A stretch of DNA of 64,000 nucleotides from JACVRW01 sp963819635. Lineage in GTDB: Bacteria > Actinomycetota > Thermoleophilia > Solirubrobacterales > Thermoleophilaceae. Positions within the stretch are counted from its first letter, which is position 1, and each line of letters starts with the position of its first letter. Under the pieces are notes generated by a model that was given only the letters and a program-made list of their open reading frames with translations, was not told the DNA's origin and ran no database searches. The stretch is taken from the NCBI GenBank assembly GCA_963819635.1, contig CAWFWX010000011.1, positions 434,001 through 498,000 on the forward strand, written 5' to 3'. The position numbers were made by a program, and so were the translations under genes. Positions 16,900 through 26,280 of the stretch are shown in pieces.

Positions 16900-17196
16900 A
16901 TGCAGCTCTATGGCATTCGCAGGCGGAGCTGGTGGAAGACGCCCGAGGAGCTCGAGGCGGCCGCGGGACGCTCGAGCGCGGTGGGCGACGAGGAGGGCTC
17001 CGGCGTTCGCTGGATCAGGTCCTACGTGCTCCAGGAGGAGGACGGCACGCTCGGCACCTACTGCATCTACGAGGCGGAGAGCCCCGACGCGATCCGCGCC
17101 CACGCCGAGAAGTCGGGCTTCGGAGCGGACGAGATCAACGAGGTCGCGGACACGGTGATCATCCGGCCCGACCCGGTGGAGGCTCCGGCCGGCTAG
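16900..17196 (+). CDS. DUF4242-family small protein
   Basis: The 98-residue product contains a RSYVLQEEDGTLGTYCIYEA block followed by SPDAIRAHAEKSGFGADEINEV, which is the recognisable pattern of DUF4242 proteins (small ferredoxin-like folds of unknown role). ATG at 16900 is chosen over the GTG at 16894 because AGGAAGGAG at 16886-16894 then sits at proper spacing; the GTG would fall inside that site. The ribosome site lies almost against the start of the divergent acyl-CoA synthetase. Its stop shares CTAG with the FAD oxidase. Confidence 0.75.
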   Translation: MQLYGIRRRSWWKTPEELEAAAGRSSAVGDEEGSGVRWIRSYVLQEEDGTLGTYCIYEAESPDAIRAHAEKSGFGADEINEVADTVIIRPDPVEAPAG

Positions 17197-18284
17197 GAGC
17201 GCGACACGGACAGGGCCGCCGGGACCTCGGCGCCGGCCAGCACGGCGTCCGCGACGATGCGGGCGCTCGCCGGACCGGTCGAGATCCCCCACGGCCCGTG
17301 GCCCGCGGCCGCCCACAGTCCCTCCAGTCCCAGCAGCTCGCCCAGCAGCGGCCGCCCGTCGCGCGACTGCGGGCGCGGGCACGCGCGCGCGCCGACCACC
17401 TTCGCGCGGGCGAGGCCCGGCACGAAGCGCTCGCCGCGGCGGCGGAGCCGGCCCGCCCACTCCGCGGGCTCGGGCGGCTCCATCAAGAAGGTCGACCCGA
17501 CCGAGATCTGCCCGTCGGCCGTGACGAGGCTGAAGATCGAGCCCGCGGCCGCGCCCTCGTCCCCGGCGGCGAGCTCCTCCACGCCCAGCTCCTCGAGCAC
17601 GTGCCGGGGCGGGTCCTCCATCTCCACGTCCGCCACGACCCCCCAGACCGGCACGATCGGCTGCCACCTCCGGGTCGTGTCGATCACCTCGGGCGTCCAG
17701 GGCCCGGCCGCCACCAGCACTGCGCCGGCCGGCCGCCGCACCCCGGCCGCGAGCACGCCGCGCGCGCGGTCGCCGGTGACCCAAGGCCACGCCGTCTCGC
17801 CCTCGTGGAAGCGGACGCCGGCCGCGAACGCGCGCCTCGCGAACGCGCGCGTGGCGGCCATCGGATGGACCGGGTAGCCCGTCTCGAGCCGGCACGCCCA
17901 CAGGCCGTCGGCCACACCGGGCTCGAGCTCGCGCACCGCGGCCGGATCGAGGAGCTCCGGCTCGAGCTCGGGGCAGTCGCGCGCGAGCTCGGCGACGGCG
18001 GGGTCGAGCGGCCCACGCTCCGGCGCCAGCATGAGGACGCCCGTCGGGCGCGCCGGAAAGCGCAGGTCGGCCAGCCCCCGGTAGTGCTCGAGCGTCTCGA
18101 GGTGGAGCTCCGCCATCACCGCGTCGAACGGGTGCTGCACCGATCCGGAGTTGCGGCCCGATGCCGCGGCGCCGACCTCGTCGCGCTCGTAGACCTCAAC
18201 CGTTGCGCCCGCTTCGGCGAGAAACGCGGCGGCCGAGCAACCGACGATCCCGCCGCCGATGATCGCTACGTCGGCGGTGCTCAC
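17193..18284 (-). CDS. FAD-dependent oxidoreductase of the D-amino-acid oxidase (DAO) family
   Basis: Starting at GTG 18284 gives 363 residues that begin immediately with the dinucleotide-binding motif VAIIGGGIVGCSAAAFLAEAG and an acidic strand end VEVYERD. The C-terminus carries GLWAAAGHGPWGISTGPASARIVAD, the second FAD-contact block of the DAO family. Likely substrates are amino acids, sarcosine or amines, but none can be chosen from sequence. The GTG overlaps the stop of the upstream spermidine-synthase-like gene by 4 bases (GTGA), so the two are probably coupled. No membrane segment or signal peptide is seen. Confidence 0.85.
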   Translation of the reverse strand: MSTADVAIIGGGIVGCSAAAFLAEAGATVEVYERDEVGAAASGRNSGSVQHPFDAVMAELHLETLEHYRGLADLRFPARPTGVLMLAPERGPLDPAVAELARDCPELEPELLDPAAVRELEPGVADGLWACRLETGYPVHPMAATRAFARRAFAAGVRFHEGETAWPWVTGDRARGVLAAGVRRPAGAVLVAAGPWTPEVIDTTRRWQPIVPVWGVVADVEMEDPPRHVLEELGVEELAAGDEGAAAGSIFSLVTADGQISVGSTFLMEPPEPAEWAGRLRRRGERFVPGLARAKVVGARACPRPQSRDGRPLLGELLGLEGLWAAAGHGPWGISTGPASARIVADAVLAGAEVPAALSVSRS

Positions 18285-19810
18285 TCCCCGCTCGCGTAGT
18301 CCACGATCGACTTGTCGATCAGCCATTCCACCGGCGCCTTGTCGTCGGTGTAGACCTCGCCGCCCTGGAGCGGCCGCTCGAGCCGCCCGGCGGCGGCCAC
18401 GGCCGTGGGCCGCAGCGCCGGCGGGAGGCGCGGAACGGCATCCAGGAGCCGGCTGCTCGAGAGCCGTGCCTCGCTCGCCACGAGCAGCGTGTTGGTGTCC
18501 TCGATCGGGTCGCGCATCAGGTTCGGGAAGGCCTCGCCGATGGTGGCGGTCAGGACCTTCTCGAGGTCGTCCTGGCCCTCCGGGTGGCCGACGTTGACGA
18601 TCAGGACGCCCCCGGGGGCGAGCCGGTCGCGAACGGTCTCGAAGAACTCCTTCGTCGTGAGGTAGAAGGGGATGTACGGCTGCCGGTAGGCGTCGACCGA
18701 GATCACGTCGTAGCGAGCGTCGATCCGCCGGAGGAACGGGCGCGCGTCCTCGTGGTAGAGGTGAAGCCGCGGGTTGTTCATGTCGAAGTAGCGGCGCCCG
18801 ATCTCGGACAGCTCGGCGTCGATCTCCACACCGTCCACGCGCGTGCGCGGGAAGAACTCCTCGTAGGCGCGCGAGGTGGTGCCGGCCGCGTTCCCCAGGA
18901 TGGCCACCCGCCGCGGCGCCTCGGTCCGTCCCGCGAAGTGGTCCACGAGGTGCCCGTCCCACACGTCGACGGTCAGCACCGATGCGGGGTCGCGCGGACC
19001 GGCGGGCCCGGCGTCGCACTCGGCCTCGCAGACCGAGTGCTGAGCCTGCCCCTCGTTCAGCTCGAGCGTGCGCGAGCCGTCGTCGTATTCGAGGACGCGC
19101 GCATACTGATACTCGGTCTCGGCCTCATGGATGACGTGGGCGTCCTCGTCCGTCTTCGCCTTCAGTGCCCCCACGGGAAGCGCGATCAGCGCGGCGATCA
19201 CGGCCGGCGCCACCGCCCAGCGCCGGACCGGCCGCAACCCGAGAACGGCGACCACGGCGATCGCGAAGGCGAAGACGAGGAACGTGCGCCGCGTGCCGAC
19301 GAGCGGGATCAGGAGGAGCGCGGACAGCAGCGTGCCCACCAGCGAGCCCGCCGTGGACAGCGCGTAGAGCCGGCCGGCCACGGTGCCCGCCTCCTCGACC
19401 GACTGCACGGCGAGCCGGATCGCCCACGGGGACACGGTGCCGAGCAGCAGCACGGGAACCGCCACCAAGAAGAGCACCGCGACCAGCGAGCCGAGGAAGG
19501 CGCCCGCCGAGATCTGGTCGAGCGCGTCGACGGCGACGTCGAGCAGCGGATCGGCGACGAACGGGACCGCGGCGAGCAGCAGAGCCGCGAGCAGCGCCGT
19601 CAGGCAGAGCGCCCGCATGTTGGGGTGGCGGTCGGCGAGCCGCCCGCCGAGCCAGTAGCCGATCGAGAGCGCGACGAGCACGATCCCGATGGTGTTCGCC
19701 CAGACGATCGTCGAGGCGCCGAAGTAGGGGGCGAGCAGCCGCACGGCCGCGATCTCCGCGCCGAGCGAGCCCGTCCCCACCACGAAGACGAGGATGGGCA
19801 GAGGCGGCAT
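18281..19810 (-). CDS. Membrane-fused spermidine-synthase-like protein
   Basis: Residues about 1-220 hold six to seven hydrophobic helices resembling a transporter-like bundle; residues about 225-505 form a spermidine-synthase-type Rossmann domain with VAILGNAAGTTSRAYEE, VDGVEIDAELSEIGRRYF and YDVISVDAYRQPYIPFYLTTKEFFE. The first motif reads GNAAGTT rather than the GGGDG of classical SpeE, so the aminopropyl-transfer chemistry is not assured. Such fusions are common in actinobacteria and delta-proteobacteria. The stop overlaps the start of the FAD oxidase gene, hinting that product and oxidase act in one pathway, possibly amines. Confidence 0.8.
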   Translation of the reverse strand: MPPLPILVFVVGTGSLGAEIAAVRLLAPYFGASTIVWANTIGIVLVALSIGYWLGGRLADRHPNMRALCLTALLAALLLAAVPFVADPLLDVAVDALDQISAGAFLGSLVAVLFLVAVPVLLLGTVSPWAIRLAVQSVEEAGTVAGRLYALSTAGSLVGTLLSALLLIPLVGTRRTFLVFAFAIAVVAVLGLRPVRRWAVAPAVIAALIALPVGALKAKTDEDAHVIHEAETEYQYARVLEYDDGSRTLELNEGQAQHSVCEAECDAGPAGPRDPASVLTVDVWDGHLVDHFAGRTEAPRRVAILGNAAGTTSRAYEEFFPRTRVDGVEIDAELSEIGRRYFDMNNPRLHLYHEDARPFLRRIDARYDVISVDAYRQPYIPFYLTTKEFFETVRDRLAPGGVLIVNVGHPEGQDDLEKVLTATIGEAFPNLMRDPIEDTNTLLVASEARLSSSRLLDAVPRLPPALRPTAVAAAGRLERPLQGGEVYTDDKAPVEWLIDKSIVDYASGE

Positions 19811-19869
19811 GGCGCTCCGGAATGTAGCTGGACGGGACCATCCGGCCGCGCGAGTAGTGTCGCCTCGCG

Positions 19870-21156
19870 ATGGACCTAGCCGCAGCGGATCGCGCCTACC
19901 TCTGGCATCCGTTCACGCAGCAGCGCGGTTGGGTCGACGAGCACCCCGTCATCGTCGAGCGCGGCGAGGGGACCGACCTGATCGACGTCGACGGAAACCG
20001 CTACATCGACGGCGTCTCCTCGCTCTGGTGCAACGTGCACGGCCACGCCCACCCGCGCATCGATGCCGCCGTTCGCGACCAGCTCTCGAAGGTCGCCCAC
20101 TCGACGATGCTCGGGCTGAGCCATCGCCCGGCGATCGAGCTCGCGCAGCGCCTGGTGGAGCTCTCGCCCCCGGGGCTGACGCGCGCCTTCTACTCGGACT
20201 CCGGCTCCACCGCCACCGAGATCGCCCTCAAGATGGCGTTCCAGTACTGGCGCCAGCGCGGTGAGGAGCGCCGTCGCTTCGTGGCGCTCCGGATGGCCTA
20301 CCACGGCGACACGATCGGCTCGGTGTCCGTGGGCGGGATCGACCTCTTCCACTCGATCTACGAGCCGCTCCTGTTCGACACGCTCAAGGCCGAGCCCGGA
20401 GACGTCCACGGCATGGACAACCTGCTCGCCTCGCACGCGGGTGAGGTGGCCGCCGTGATCATGGAGCCGCTCGTGCAGGGCGCCGCGGGCATGCTCCTCC
20501 ATCCGCCCGGCTACCTGCGCGCGGTGCGCGAGCTGTGCGACCGGCACGGGGTGCTGCTCATACTCGACGAGGTGGCCACCGGCTTCGGCCGCACCGGGAC
20601 GATGTTCGCCTGCGAGCACGAGGGCGTTGCGCCGGACCTGATGTGCCTGGCGAAGGGCATCACCGGCGGATACCTGCCGCTGGCGGCGACGCTCGCGACC
20701 GAGGAGATCTACGAGGGCTTCCTCGGCGAGCACGACGAGTTCCGCACCTTCTTCCACGGCCACACCTATACGGGCAACCCGCTCGCGTGCGCCGCGGCCC
20801 TCGCGACGCTCGACATCTTCCGCGAGGAGCGCACGCTCGAGCGCCTCCAGCCAAAGATCGAGCTGCTCGCCAAGCTCCTCCAGCCCGTCTGGGCCCATCC
20901 CGCCGTGCGGCAGGTGCGCCGCCGCGGCTTCATGGTCGGGATCGAGCTCGTCCCACACGCGCTGTCCGAACGGATCGGCCACCGCGTGACGCTCGAGGCG
21001 CGCCGGCGGGGCGCGATCATCCGGCCGCTCGGCGACGTCCTCGTTCTGATGCCTCCGCTGTCGATCTCGCACGAGGAGCTGCGCCGTCTCGTGGGCATCA
21101 CGGCCGAGGCGATCGAGGTCGCGACCGGCACCTCAGACGTTCCCGTGGCCGCTTAG
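19870..21156 (+). CDS. bioA: Adenosylmethionine-8-amino-7-oxononanoate aminotransferase
   Basis: This class III PLP aminotransferase (428 residues) makes 7,8-diaminopelargonate in biotin synthesis using SAM as amino donor. BioA-specific features include LWHPFTQQRGW at the N-terminus, SLWCNVHGHAHPRID, and FYSDSGSTATEIALKMAFQYW. The PLP lysine is K262 in CLAKGITGGYLP. It is separated from bioBFD by unrelated genes, so the pathway is split into two loci here. No membrane or signal features are present. Confidence 0.92.
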   Translation: MDLAAADRAYLWHPFTQQRGWVDEHPVIVERGEGTDLIDVDGNRYIDGVSSLWCNVHGHAHPRIDAAVRDQLSKVAHSTMLGLSHRPAIELAQRLVELSPPGLTRAFYSDSGSTATEIALKMAFQYWRQRGEERRRFVALRMAYHGDTIGSVSVGGIDLFHSIYEPLLFDTLKAEPGDVHGMDNLLASHAGEVAAVIMEPLVQGAAGMLLHPPGYLRAVRELCDRHGVLLILDEVATGFGRTGTMFACEHEGVAPDLMCLAKGITGGYLPLAATLATEEIYEGFLGEHDEFRTFFHGHTYTGNPLACAAALATLDIFREERTLERLQPKIELLAKLLQPVWAHPAVRQVRRRGFMVGIELVPHALSERIGHRVTLEARRRGAIIRPLGDVLVLMPPLSISHEELRRLVGITAEAIEVATGTSDVPVAA

Positions 21157-21227
21157 GGTCCCCGGAATGCGGTAAATGCCGCGATTGATCCTTCACGAAT
21201 CGGGGTATATGCCGACCAGGCAGGGTT

Positions 21228-22457
21228 GTGATTCGCATTGGATCGCCGAGGGGAACTTGGCCAGCAGCACTCTCGCTGCTCTGCTTCTTGCTGCTCGCAC
21301 CCGCCGCAGCACACGCCGCTGAGCCGACCTTCCTGGTCGGAACGGCGCCGGGCGCGAGCGCGGCCGGCGCCACCCCAGGCGCCCGACTGGCGCCCGGGAT
21401 CCGCGTGGTCCGGGGCGGGGCCGCGACCGCGCGCCGGCTGAGCCGGCTGCCCGGCGTCCGCTGGGTCGAGCCGAACCGGCGCTTCCGCGCCAGCAGCGTC
21501 GCCGCCCCCACCGATCCGCTCTTCGCGCAACAGTGGGCGCTCCGGAGCGCGCGCGTGCCGGCGGTGTGGAGCACCGCGACCGGCGGCGACGTCACGGTCG
21601 CGGTGGTCGACTCCGGGATCGACCTCTCGAACCCGGACCTCAGCGAGAACCTCTGGACGAACCCGGGTGAGATCGCCGCCAACGGGCTGGACGACGACTC
21701 GAACGGGTTCGTCGACGACGTGCACGGCGCCGACACGGTCGGCCACGATGGCGACCCGTCGGACGGGCTGGGGCACGGCACCGCCGTGGCGAGCCTGATC
21801 GGCGCGCGCGGGAACAACGGGCTGGGCATCACCGGCGTGGCGTGGCGCGTGCGGATGATGCCGGTGAAGGTCCTCCACGACAGCGGCTGGGGCACCACCG
21901 TCACCCTGATCACCGGCCTCCGCTACGCGCTCGCGAACGGCGCGCGCGTGATCAACCTGAGCGTGAACGGCACCGAGCCGAGCCAGGCGCTCGAGGAGGC
22001 GATCCGCCAGGCCGAGGCCCAGGGCGCTCTGGTCGTGACCTCTGCGGGGAACGACGGCGTGAATCGCGACCGCGTCGCGTCGTACCCCGCCTCGATCCAG
22101 TCGCCGGCGGTGCTGACCGTGGCGTCGACGAACCGCGGGGGCGGGCTGGGCTCCGGCTCCGCCTACGGCGGCGCCGTGGACATCGCGGCGCCGGGCGAGG
22201 GCGTCATCGCGGACGGCCTGAACGGCGGCTTCACGACACAGTCCGGCACCTCCTTCGCGGCCGCGTACGTCTCGGGCGCGGCCGCCCTGCTCGCCGCCGC
22301 GCGGCCGAACGCGACTGGAGCCCAGCTGCGGAATGCCCTCGTGCGCTCCGCGCGCCGCGGCGCCGGCGTGGACCGCTGGATCGGCGGTGGCCGGCTGGAC
22401 GTGCGAGCTGCGCTCAAGCGGCTCGAGCGCCCTCGCGCCCGGGGGCGTGCGCGCTAG
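21228..22457 (+). CDS. Secreted subtilisin-like (S8) serine peptidase
   Basis: A signal peptide (hydrophobic residues about 12-30, ending AHA) leads a 409-residue protease. The catalytic triad is readable: D128 in VAVVDSGID, H183 in GHGTAVASL and S342 in QSGTSFAAAYVSG; the oxyanion Asn lies in TSAGNDG. Between the signal peptide and the catalytic domain is a short 70-residue segment with no clear I9 propeptide. It has no C-terminal anchor, so it is probably released. GTG at 21228 is the likely start; the ribosome site is weak. The 71-base gap upstream holds no feature I can name. Confidence 0.85.
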   Translation: MIRIGSPRGTWPAALSLLCFLLLAPAAAHAAEPTFLVGTAPGASAAGATPGARLAPGIRVVRGGAATARRLSRLPGVRWVEPNRRFRASSVAAPTDPLFAQQWALRSARVPAVWSTATGGDVTVAVVDSGIDLSNPDLSENLWTNPGEIAANGLDDDSNGFVDDVHGADTVGHDGDPSDGLGHGTAVASLIGARGNNGLGITGVAWRVRMMPVKVLHDSGWGTTVTLITGLRYALANGARVINLSVNGTEPSQALEEAIRQAEAQGALVVTSAGNDGVNRDRVASYPASIQSPAVLTVASTNRGGGLGSGSAYGGAVDIAAPGEGVIADGLNGGFTTQSGTSFAAAYVSGAAALLAAARPNATGAQLRNALVRSARRGAGVDRWIGGGRLDVRAALKRLERPRARGRAR

Positions 22458-22469
22458 TCTTCGCGCGCC

Positions 22470-22670
22470 GTGAGCGAGACCGAGACTCAGACCGAGACCG
22501 TCAGCACCCAGCAGTGGATCTGCACCTCGTGCGGGTTCATCTACGACCCCGCTGAGGGCGACCCCGACGGCGGCATCCCGCCCGGCACCGCCTTCGAGGA
22601 CATCCCGAACGACTGGTTCTGCCCAGTCTGCGGCGCCCGCAAGAGGGACTTCGAGATCTACGAGCCGTGA
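22470..22670 (+). CDS. Rubredoxin
   Basis: The 66-residue protein carries two CxxC knuckles, C18-x2-C21 in ICTSCGFIYDP and C51-x2-C54 in WFCPVCGARK, with the standard aromatic and acidic spacer, so it binds a single iron and transfers one electron. An N-terminal Thr/Glu-rich extension of about 14 residues precedes the fold. The start is GTG at 22470. In actinobacteria rubredoxins often serve AlkB-type alkane hydroxylases, but none is nearby. Its stop overlaps the Nudix start (GTGA). Confidence 0.9.
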   Translation: MSETETQTETVSTQQWICTSCGFIYDPAEGDPDGGIPPGTAFEDIPNDWFCPVCGARKRDFEIYEP

Positions 22671-23251
22671 CCGTCGAGCCCCGGCAGGCCGCCTCGCTGA
22701 TCCTGCTGCGGGAGTCGGCGGACGGCGCCGAGGTGCTGCTCGTACAGCGCAACCCGGAACAGCGCTTCATGGGCGGCGCGTGGGTCTTCCCGGGTGGCGC
22801 CCTCCACTCCGGTGAGGACGCCGACCACGCCGCCACGGCCGTGCGGGAGCTCGAGGAGGAGGCCGGCATCGCACTGCCCGACAGCACCGAGCTGGTCCCC
22901 TTCTCGCGCTGGATCACGCCGGAGGGCGAGGGCGTGACGATCCGCTTCGACACCTGGTTCTACGCCTCGCGCGCGCCGGACGGGGTCGAGGCTCAGGTCG
23001 ACGGCGCCGAGTGCGTGGACGCCCGCTGGCTCACGCCGGCCGGCGCACTCGCCGCGCACGCCGAGGACGAGCTGGCGCTCGTCTTTCCCACCATCAAGCA
23101 CCTGGAACTGCTGTCGGCGACGCCCACCGTCGAGGGCACACTCGCGGCGGCCCGCGGACGCCCGGTCGAGCCGGTGATGCCGAAGGTGGCGATGCGAGAC
23201 GGAGTGCCGTACGTGCTGATGCCCGGCGATCCCGGTTACGACGAGGCCTAG
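22667..23251 (+). CDS. Nudix hydrolase
   Basis: The 194-residue protein has a Nudix box (about residues 43-65) centred on GGALHSGEDADHAATAVRELEEEAGI, matching G-x5-E-x7-REUxEExG. Nudix enzymes cleave nucleoside diphosphates linked to another group (for example CoA, NADH or sugars). The long C-terminal part, WLTPAGALAAHAEDELALVFPTIKHL, resembles the NUDT19/CoA-pyrophosphatase-like group, a moderate inference. It starts with GTG overlapping the rubredoxin stop. Confidence 0.85.
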   Translation: MTVEPRQAASLILLRESADGAEVLLVQRNPEQRFMGGAWVFPGGALHSGEDADHAATAVRELEEEAGIALPDSTELVPFSRWITPEGEGVTIRFDTWFYASRAPDGVEAQVDGAECVDARWLTPAGALAAHAEDELALVFPTIKHLELLSATPTVEGTLAAARGRPVEPVMPKVAMRDGVPYVLMPGDPGYDEA

Positions 23252-23289
23252 CGCCGCAACCAGAGCAGCCGTAGGTTGTTCCTGGAGGA

Positions 23290-24060
23290 ATGAGGCGCGT
23301 GCTCTCAACCCTGGCGGCCGCGGCGATCGCGCTGTCCGTGCTCGCCGCCGTCGCGATGGCCGACACCCTGATCGGCACCGACGGCGCGGAGCGGCTCCAG
23401 GGCACGCCGAGTCCAGACCAGCTCTACGGAGAGGGCGGCGACGACGTGCTCGTGGGCCTCGGCGCCAGCGACTTCATCGAGGCCGGGCCCGGGAACGACA
23501 GCGTCGACGCCGGCGGCGGCCTCGACCTCGTCATCGGCGGCACCGGCAACGACTCGATCGACGGCGGCGTGGGCAGCGACCTCGTCTACGCGGGCGCGGG
23601 TGACGACCTCGTGCTCGGCGGCCAGGCGGCGGACACGCTCTTCGGGCAGGACGGCAGCGACCGTCTGTTCGGGGGCGCCGGGCCGGACCGCCTGTACGCG
23701 AGCGGCGGCGCCGACTTCGTGGACGCGGGCTCCGACAACGACACGCTCTCCGCCGACGGCTCCGGAATCACCCTCCTCGCGGGCGGCGGCGACGACATCA
23801 TCAGCGCCTCCGGCGGCGCCATCACCGCCGAGGGTGGCGGGGGAAACGACCGCATCCGGACCGGCGACGGCCGCGATGATGTGTCGGGCGGCCCCGGCGA
23901 GGACTCGATTGCGACCGGCCGCGGCAACGACCGGATCGCGGCGGCCGACCTGCGCCGTGACCGGATCCAGTGCGGCCGCGGCAAGCGGGACGTGGTCCTC
24001 GCCGACTCCCTCGACATCGTGATCGGCTGCGAGCGCGTGTCGTACCCGCCGATCGGATAG
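23290..24060 (+). CDS. Secreted RTX-type calcium-binding repeat protein
   Basis: After a signal peptide (MRRVLSTLAAAAIALSVLAAVAMA) the 256-residue protein is almost entirely nonapeptide-like repeats such as GGTGNDSIDG, GGAGPDRLY and GGGGNDRIR, the pattern that forms calcium-stabilised parallel beta-rolls. It lacks a catalytic domain and the usual C-terminal type I secretion signal, and no ABC exporter is near, so export via Sec is more likely. Two Cys occur in the last 35 residues (IQCGRGKRD, VIGCERVS) and may form a disulfide. Confidence 0.8.
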   Translation: MRRVLSTLAAAAIALSVLAAVAMADTLIGTDGAERLQGTPSPDQLYGEGGDDVLVGLGASDFIEAGPGNDSVDAGGGLDLVIGGTGNDSIDGGVGSDLVYAGAGDDLVLGGQAADTLFGQDGSDRLFGGAGPDRLYASGGADFVDAGSDNDTLSADGSGITLLAGGGDDIISASGGAITAEGGGGNDRIRTGDGRDDVSGGPGEDSIATGRGNDRIAAADLRRDRIQCGRGKRDVVLADSLDIVIGCERVSYPPIG

Positions 24061-24070
24061 AACCCCGCCC

Positions 24071-25096
24071 ATGGCGGCCACAGGACTGACGGTGGCGGTG
24101 ACCGGCCCCACCGGGGACCTCGGCATAGCGATCGTGAACGCGCTCGAGCGCTCCCGGGCCGTGAAGAAGATCGTGGGGATGGCCCGGCGTCCCTTCGACC
24201 CGGGCGAGCAGGGCTGGAAGAAGACCGAGTACCGCCAGGGAGACGTGACCGACACCGGCAGCGTGCGCGGGCTCGTGAAGGGCGCGGACGTGGTGGTGCA
24301 CCTCGCCTTCGCGCTGCTCGACGCGAGCGACGCCACCCGCGAGCTGAACGTCGGCGGATCGCGGCGCGTCTTCGAGGAGGCGGCCAAGGCCGGCGCGGAG
24401 CGCATCTGTTACGCCTCGAGCGTCGCCGCATACGGCTTCCACGACGACAACCCGGACTGGCTCACCGAGGATGTCCCGCCGCGCGGCTCGCCTGAGCACC
24501 CGTACTCGCAGCAGAAGGCCGAGGTGGAGGTCGTGCTCGGCGAGGTGCTGCTGCGCCACCGGAGCACGGCGGCGTACGCGTTCCGCCCGTGCGTGGTGGC
24601 CGGACCCGAGGCCCGCACGATGCTCGAGGAGATCCCCTACTACCGGCTCGAGGAGGCCATGCCGGACGCGGTGGCGCGCCTGCTGGGCTCGCTGCCGGTG
24701 CTGAAGCCGGTGATCCCCGACCCCGGGATCCGCTTCCAGCTCGTGCACGAGGACGACGTGGCGAGCGCGTTCGCCGCCGCGGTTCGCGGCCTCGGCGAGG
24801 CTGGTCCGTACAACCTCGCCGGCAACGGGACGCTCACCATGTCCGACGTCGCCGACGCTCTGGGCTGGTACTCCGTGCCGGTCCCGAAACAGCTCGTGGA
24901 CGCCACCGCCGAGATCGCGACCCGGCTGCCGCTCATGCCCGCGCAGGTGGCGTGGATCCACTCGGTGAAGAAGCCGGTCCTGATGAGGACCAACCGCGCC
25001 AAGAAGGAGCTGCGCTGGCGGCCGAAGCACACCGCGCGCGCGACGCTGAAGCAGATGGCGGACGCTCAGAGAGCGGCGCGGTACAGCTCGGCGTAG
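24071..25096 (+). CDS. NAD-dependent epimerase/dehydratase (extended SDR)
   Basis: The 341-residue protein begins with the nucleotide-binding motif VAVTGPTGDLGIAIVNAL and has CYASSVAAYG plus PYSQQKAEVE, where the Tyr-x3-Lys pair of SDRs is replaced by Y-SQQ-K and remains intact. The last third contains a substrate-binding region with LVHEDDVASAFAAAV, typical of extended SDRs. Substrate (sugar nucleotide, flavonoid-like or other) is not evident. Its 3' end overlaps the convergent iron-dependent ADH by 31 bases, unusually long for this window. Confidence 0.8.
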   Translation: MAATGLTVAVTGPTGDLGIAIVNALERSRAVKKIVGMARRPFDPGEQGWKKTEYRQGDVTDTGSVRGLVKGADVVVHLAFALLDASDATRELNVGGSRRVFEEAAKAGAERICYASSVAAYGFHDDNPDWLTEDVPPRGSPEHPYSQQKAEVEVVLGEVLLRHRSTAAYAFRPCVVAGPEARTMLEEIPYYRLEEAMPDAVARLLGSLPVLKPVIPDPGIRFQLVHEDDVASAFAAAVRGLGEAGPYNLAGNGTLTMSDVADALGWYSVPVPKQLVDATAEIATRLPLMPAQVAWIHSVKKPVLMRTNRAKKELRWRPKHTARATLKQMADAQRAARYSSA

Positions 25097-26280
25097 TGCT
25101 CTTCGGCCATCTCGCGCGGGTTCAGGAGCGTCGTGCCGTCGCCCATGGCGCCCTCGACCAGCGCGGGGATCCCGTCCTCGGGCACGCCGGCCTGGGACAG
25201 CCGCGTGGGCAGGCCGAGCCGCTCGACCAGCTCGGTGACGTATGCGGCCAGCGCCTCGCCGATCTCCGGCTGGTCGATGTCGAAGATCTCGCCGATGTCG
25301 CGGTAGCGGTCGGCGATGTCGTCCGAGCCGGCGGCGTTGTGGCGGATCACGTGGGGAAGGTGGATGGCGTTCGCGACCCCGTGCGGCACGCCGAAATGCG
25401 CACCGCAGGGGTGCGACATCGCGTGGACCGAGCCGAGCGCGATCGTGATGGCGAGGTTGGCGGCGATCAGCATGTTGCCGCGCGCCTCCTCGTCCTCCGC
25501 GCCACGCTCGACCGCCCGCTCGAGGTTGTCGCGGATCATCCGGAGGGCATGAAGCGAGCGAGCGTCCTGGTGCGCGCTCCAGTCGACCGACACGTAGCCC
25601 TCGATCGCATGCGTCATGGCGTCCATCCCCGTCGCGGCGGCCACCCTGGGCGGCAGCGTCAACGTGGTCTCCGGGTCGAGGATCGCCAGCCGCGGGAAGA
25701 GCGGGAAGTCGGCGATCTCGAGCTTCACCTTGTGCTCCGCGTCCTTGATGACGGCCGCCATCGAGACCTCGCTGCCCGTGCCCGCCGTCGTCGGGATGCA
25801 CGCGAGCGGGGCGATGTCGAGCGGGCGGCCCATGCCGTCGTCCTCGCGCGGCATCAGGAAGAAGCCCTCCTGCTCGCGCGTCTCGCCCCCGTGCGTGAAG
25901 ACCGCGTCGGCGACCTTCGCAGTATCCATCACCGAGCCGCCGCCCACCGCGAGGAACGAGTCGGCACCGGCCTCCTTGGCGGCGGCCGCGCACTGGTCGC
26001 AGACCTGTGTCGAGGAGTCCTGCGGCACCTGGTCGAAGATGCCGGCGACCTCGAGCCCCCCGTCGATCACGCCGGCCTCGACCTTGTCCACGAGGCCCGT
26101 TCCGCGGACCACCTCGTCGGTGACGATGAAGATGCGCCGCGCGCCCTCCTTCTGGAACTCGAAGCCGGTCGAGCTCAGCAGGTCGCGCCCCGCGATGACC
26201 CGGGTGGTGCCGGCGTACTGATAGAAGTCCTTGAACCCCCGGAGCGGGATCCGGTCGAGCGCGGAGCCTGCCTCCATCAA
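25066..26280 (-). CDS. Iron-containing alcohol dehydrogenase
   Basis: The 404-residue type III ADH has the NAD-binding GGGSVMDTAK and the metal-binding region that includes AMSHPCGAHFGVPHGVANAIHLPHVIRHN, with conserved histidines. These enzymes reduce aldehydes or oxidise alcohols such as 1,3-propanediol or long-chain alcohols. It heads a minus-strand group in which its start overlaps the stop of the SCP2 gene by 4 bases, with the thioesterase gene 10 bases further upstream; lipid-related oxidation is plausible. Confidence 0.88.
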   Translation of the reverse strand: MMEAGSALDRIPLRGFKDFYQYAGTTRVIAGRDLLSSTGFEFQKEGARRIFIVTDEVVRGTGLVDKVEAGVIDGGLEVAGIFDQVPQDSSTQVCDQCAAAAKEAGADSFLAVGGGSVMDTAKVADAVFTHGGETREQEGFFLMPREDDGMGRPLDIAPLACIPTTAGTGSEVSMAAVIKDAEHKVKLEIADFPLFPRLAILDPETTLTLPPRVAAATGMDAMTHAIEGYVSVDWSAHQDARSLHALRMIRDNLERAVERGAEDEEARGNMLIAANLAITIALGSVHAMSHPCGAHFGVPHGVANAIHLPHVIRHNAAGSDDIADRYRDIGEIFDIDQPEIGEALAAYVTELVERLGLPTRLSQAGVPEDGIPALVEGAMGDGTTLLNPREMAEEHYAELYRAAL

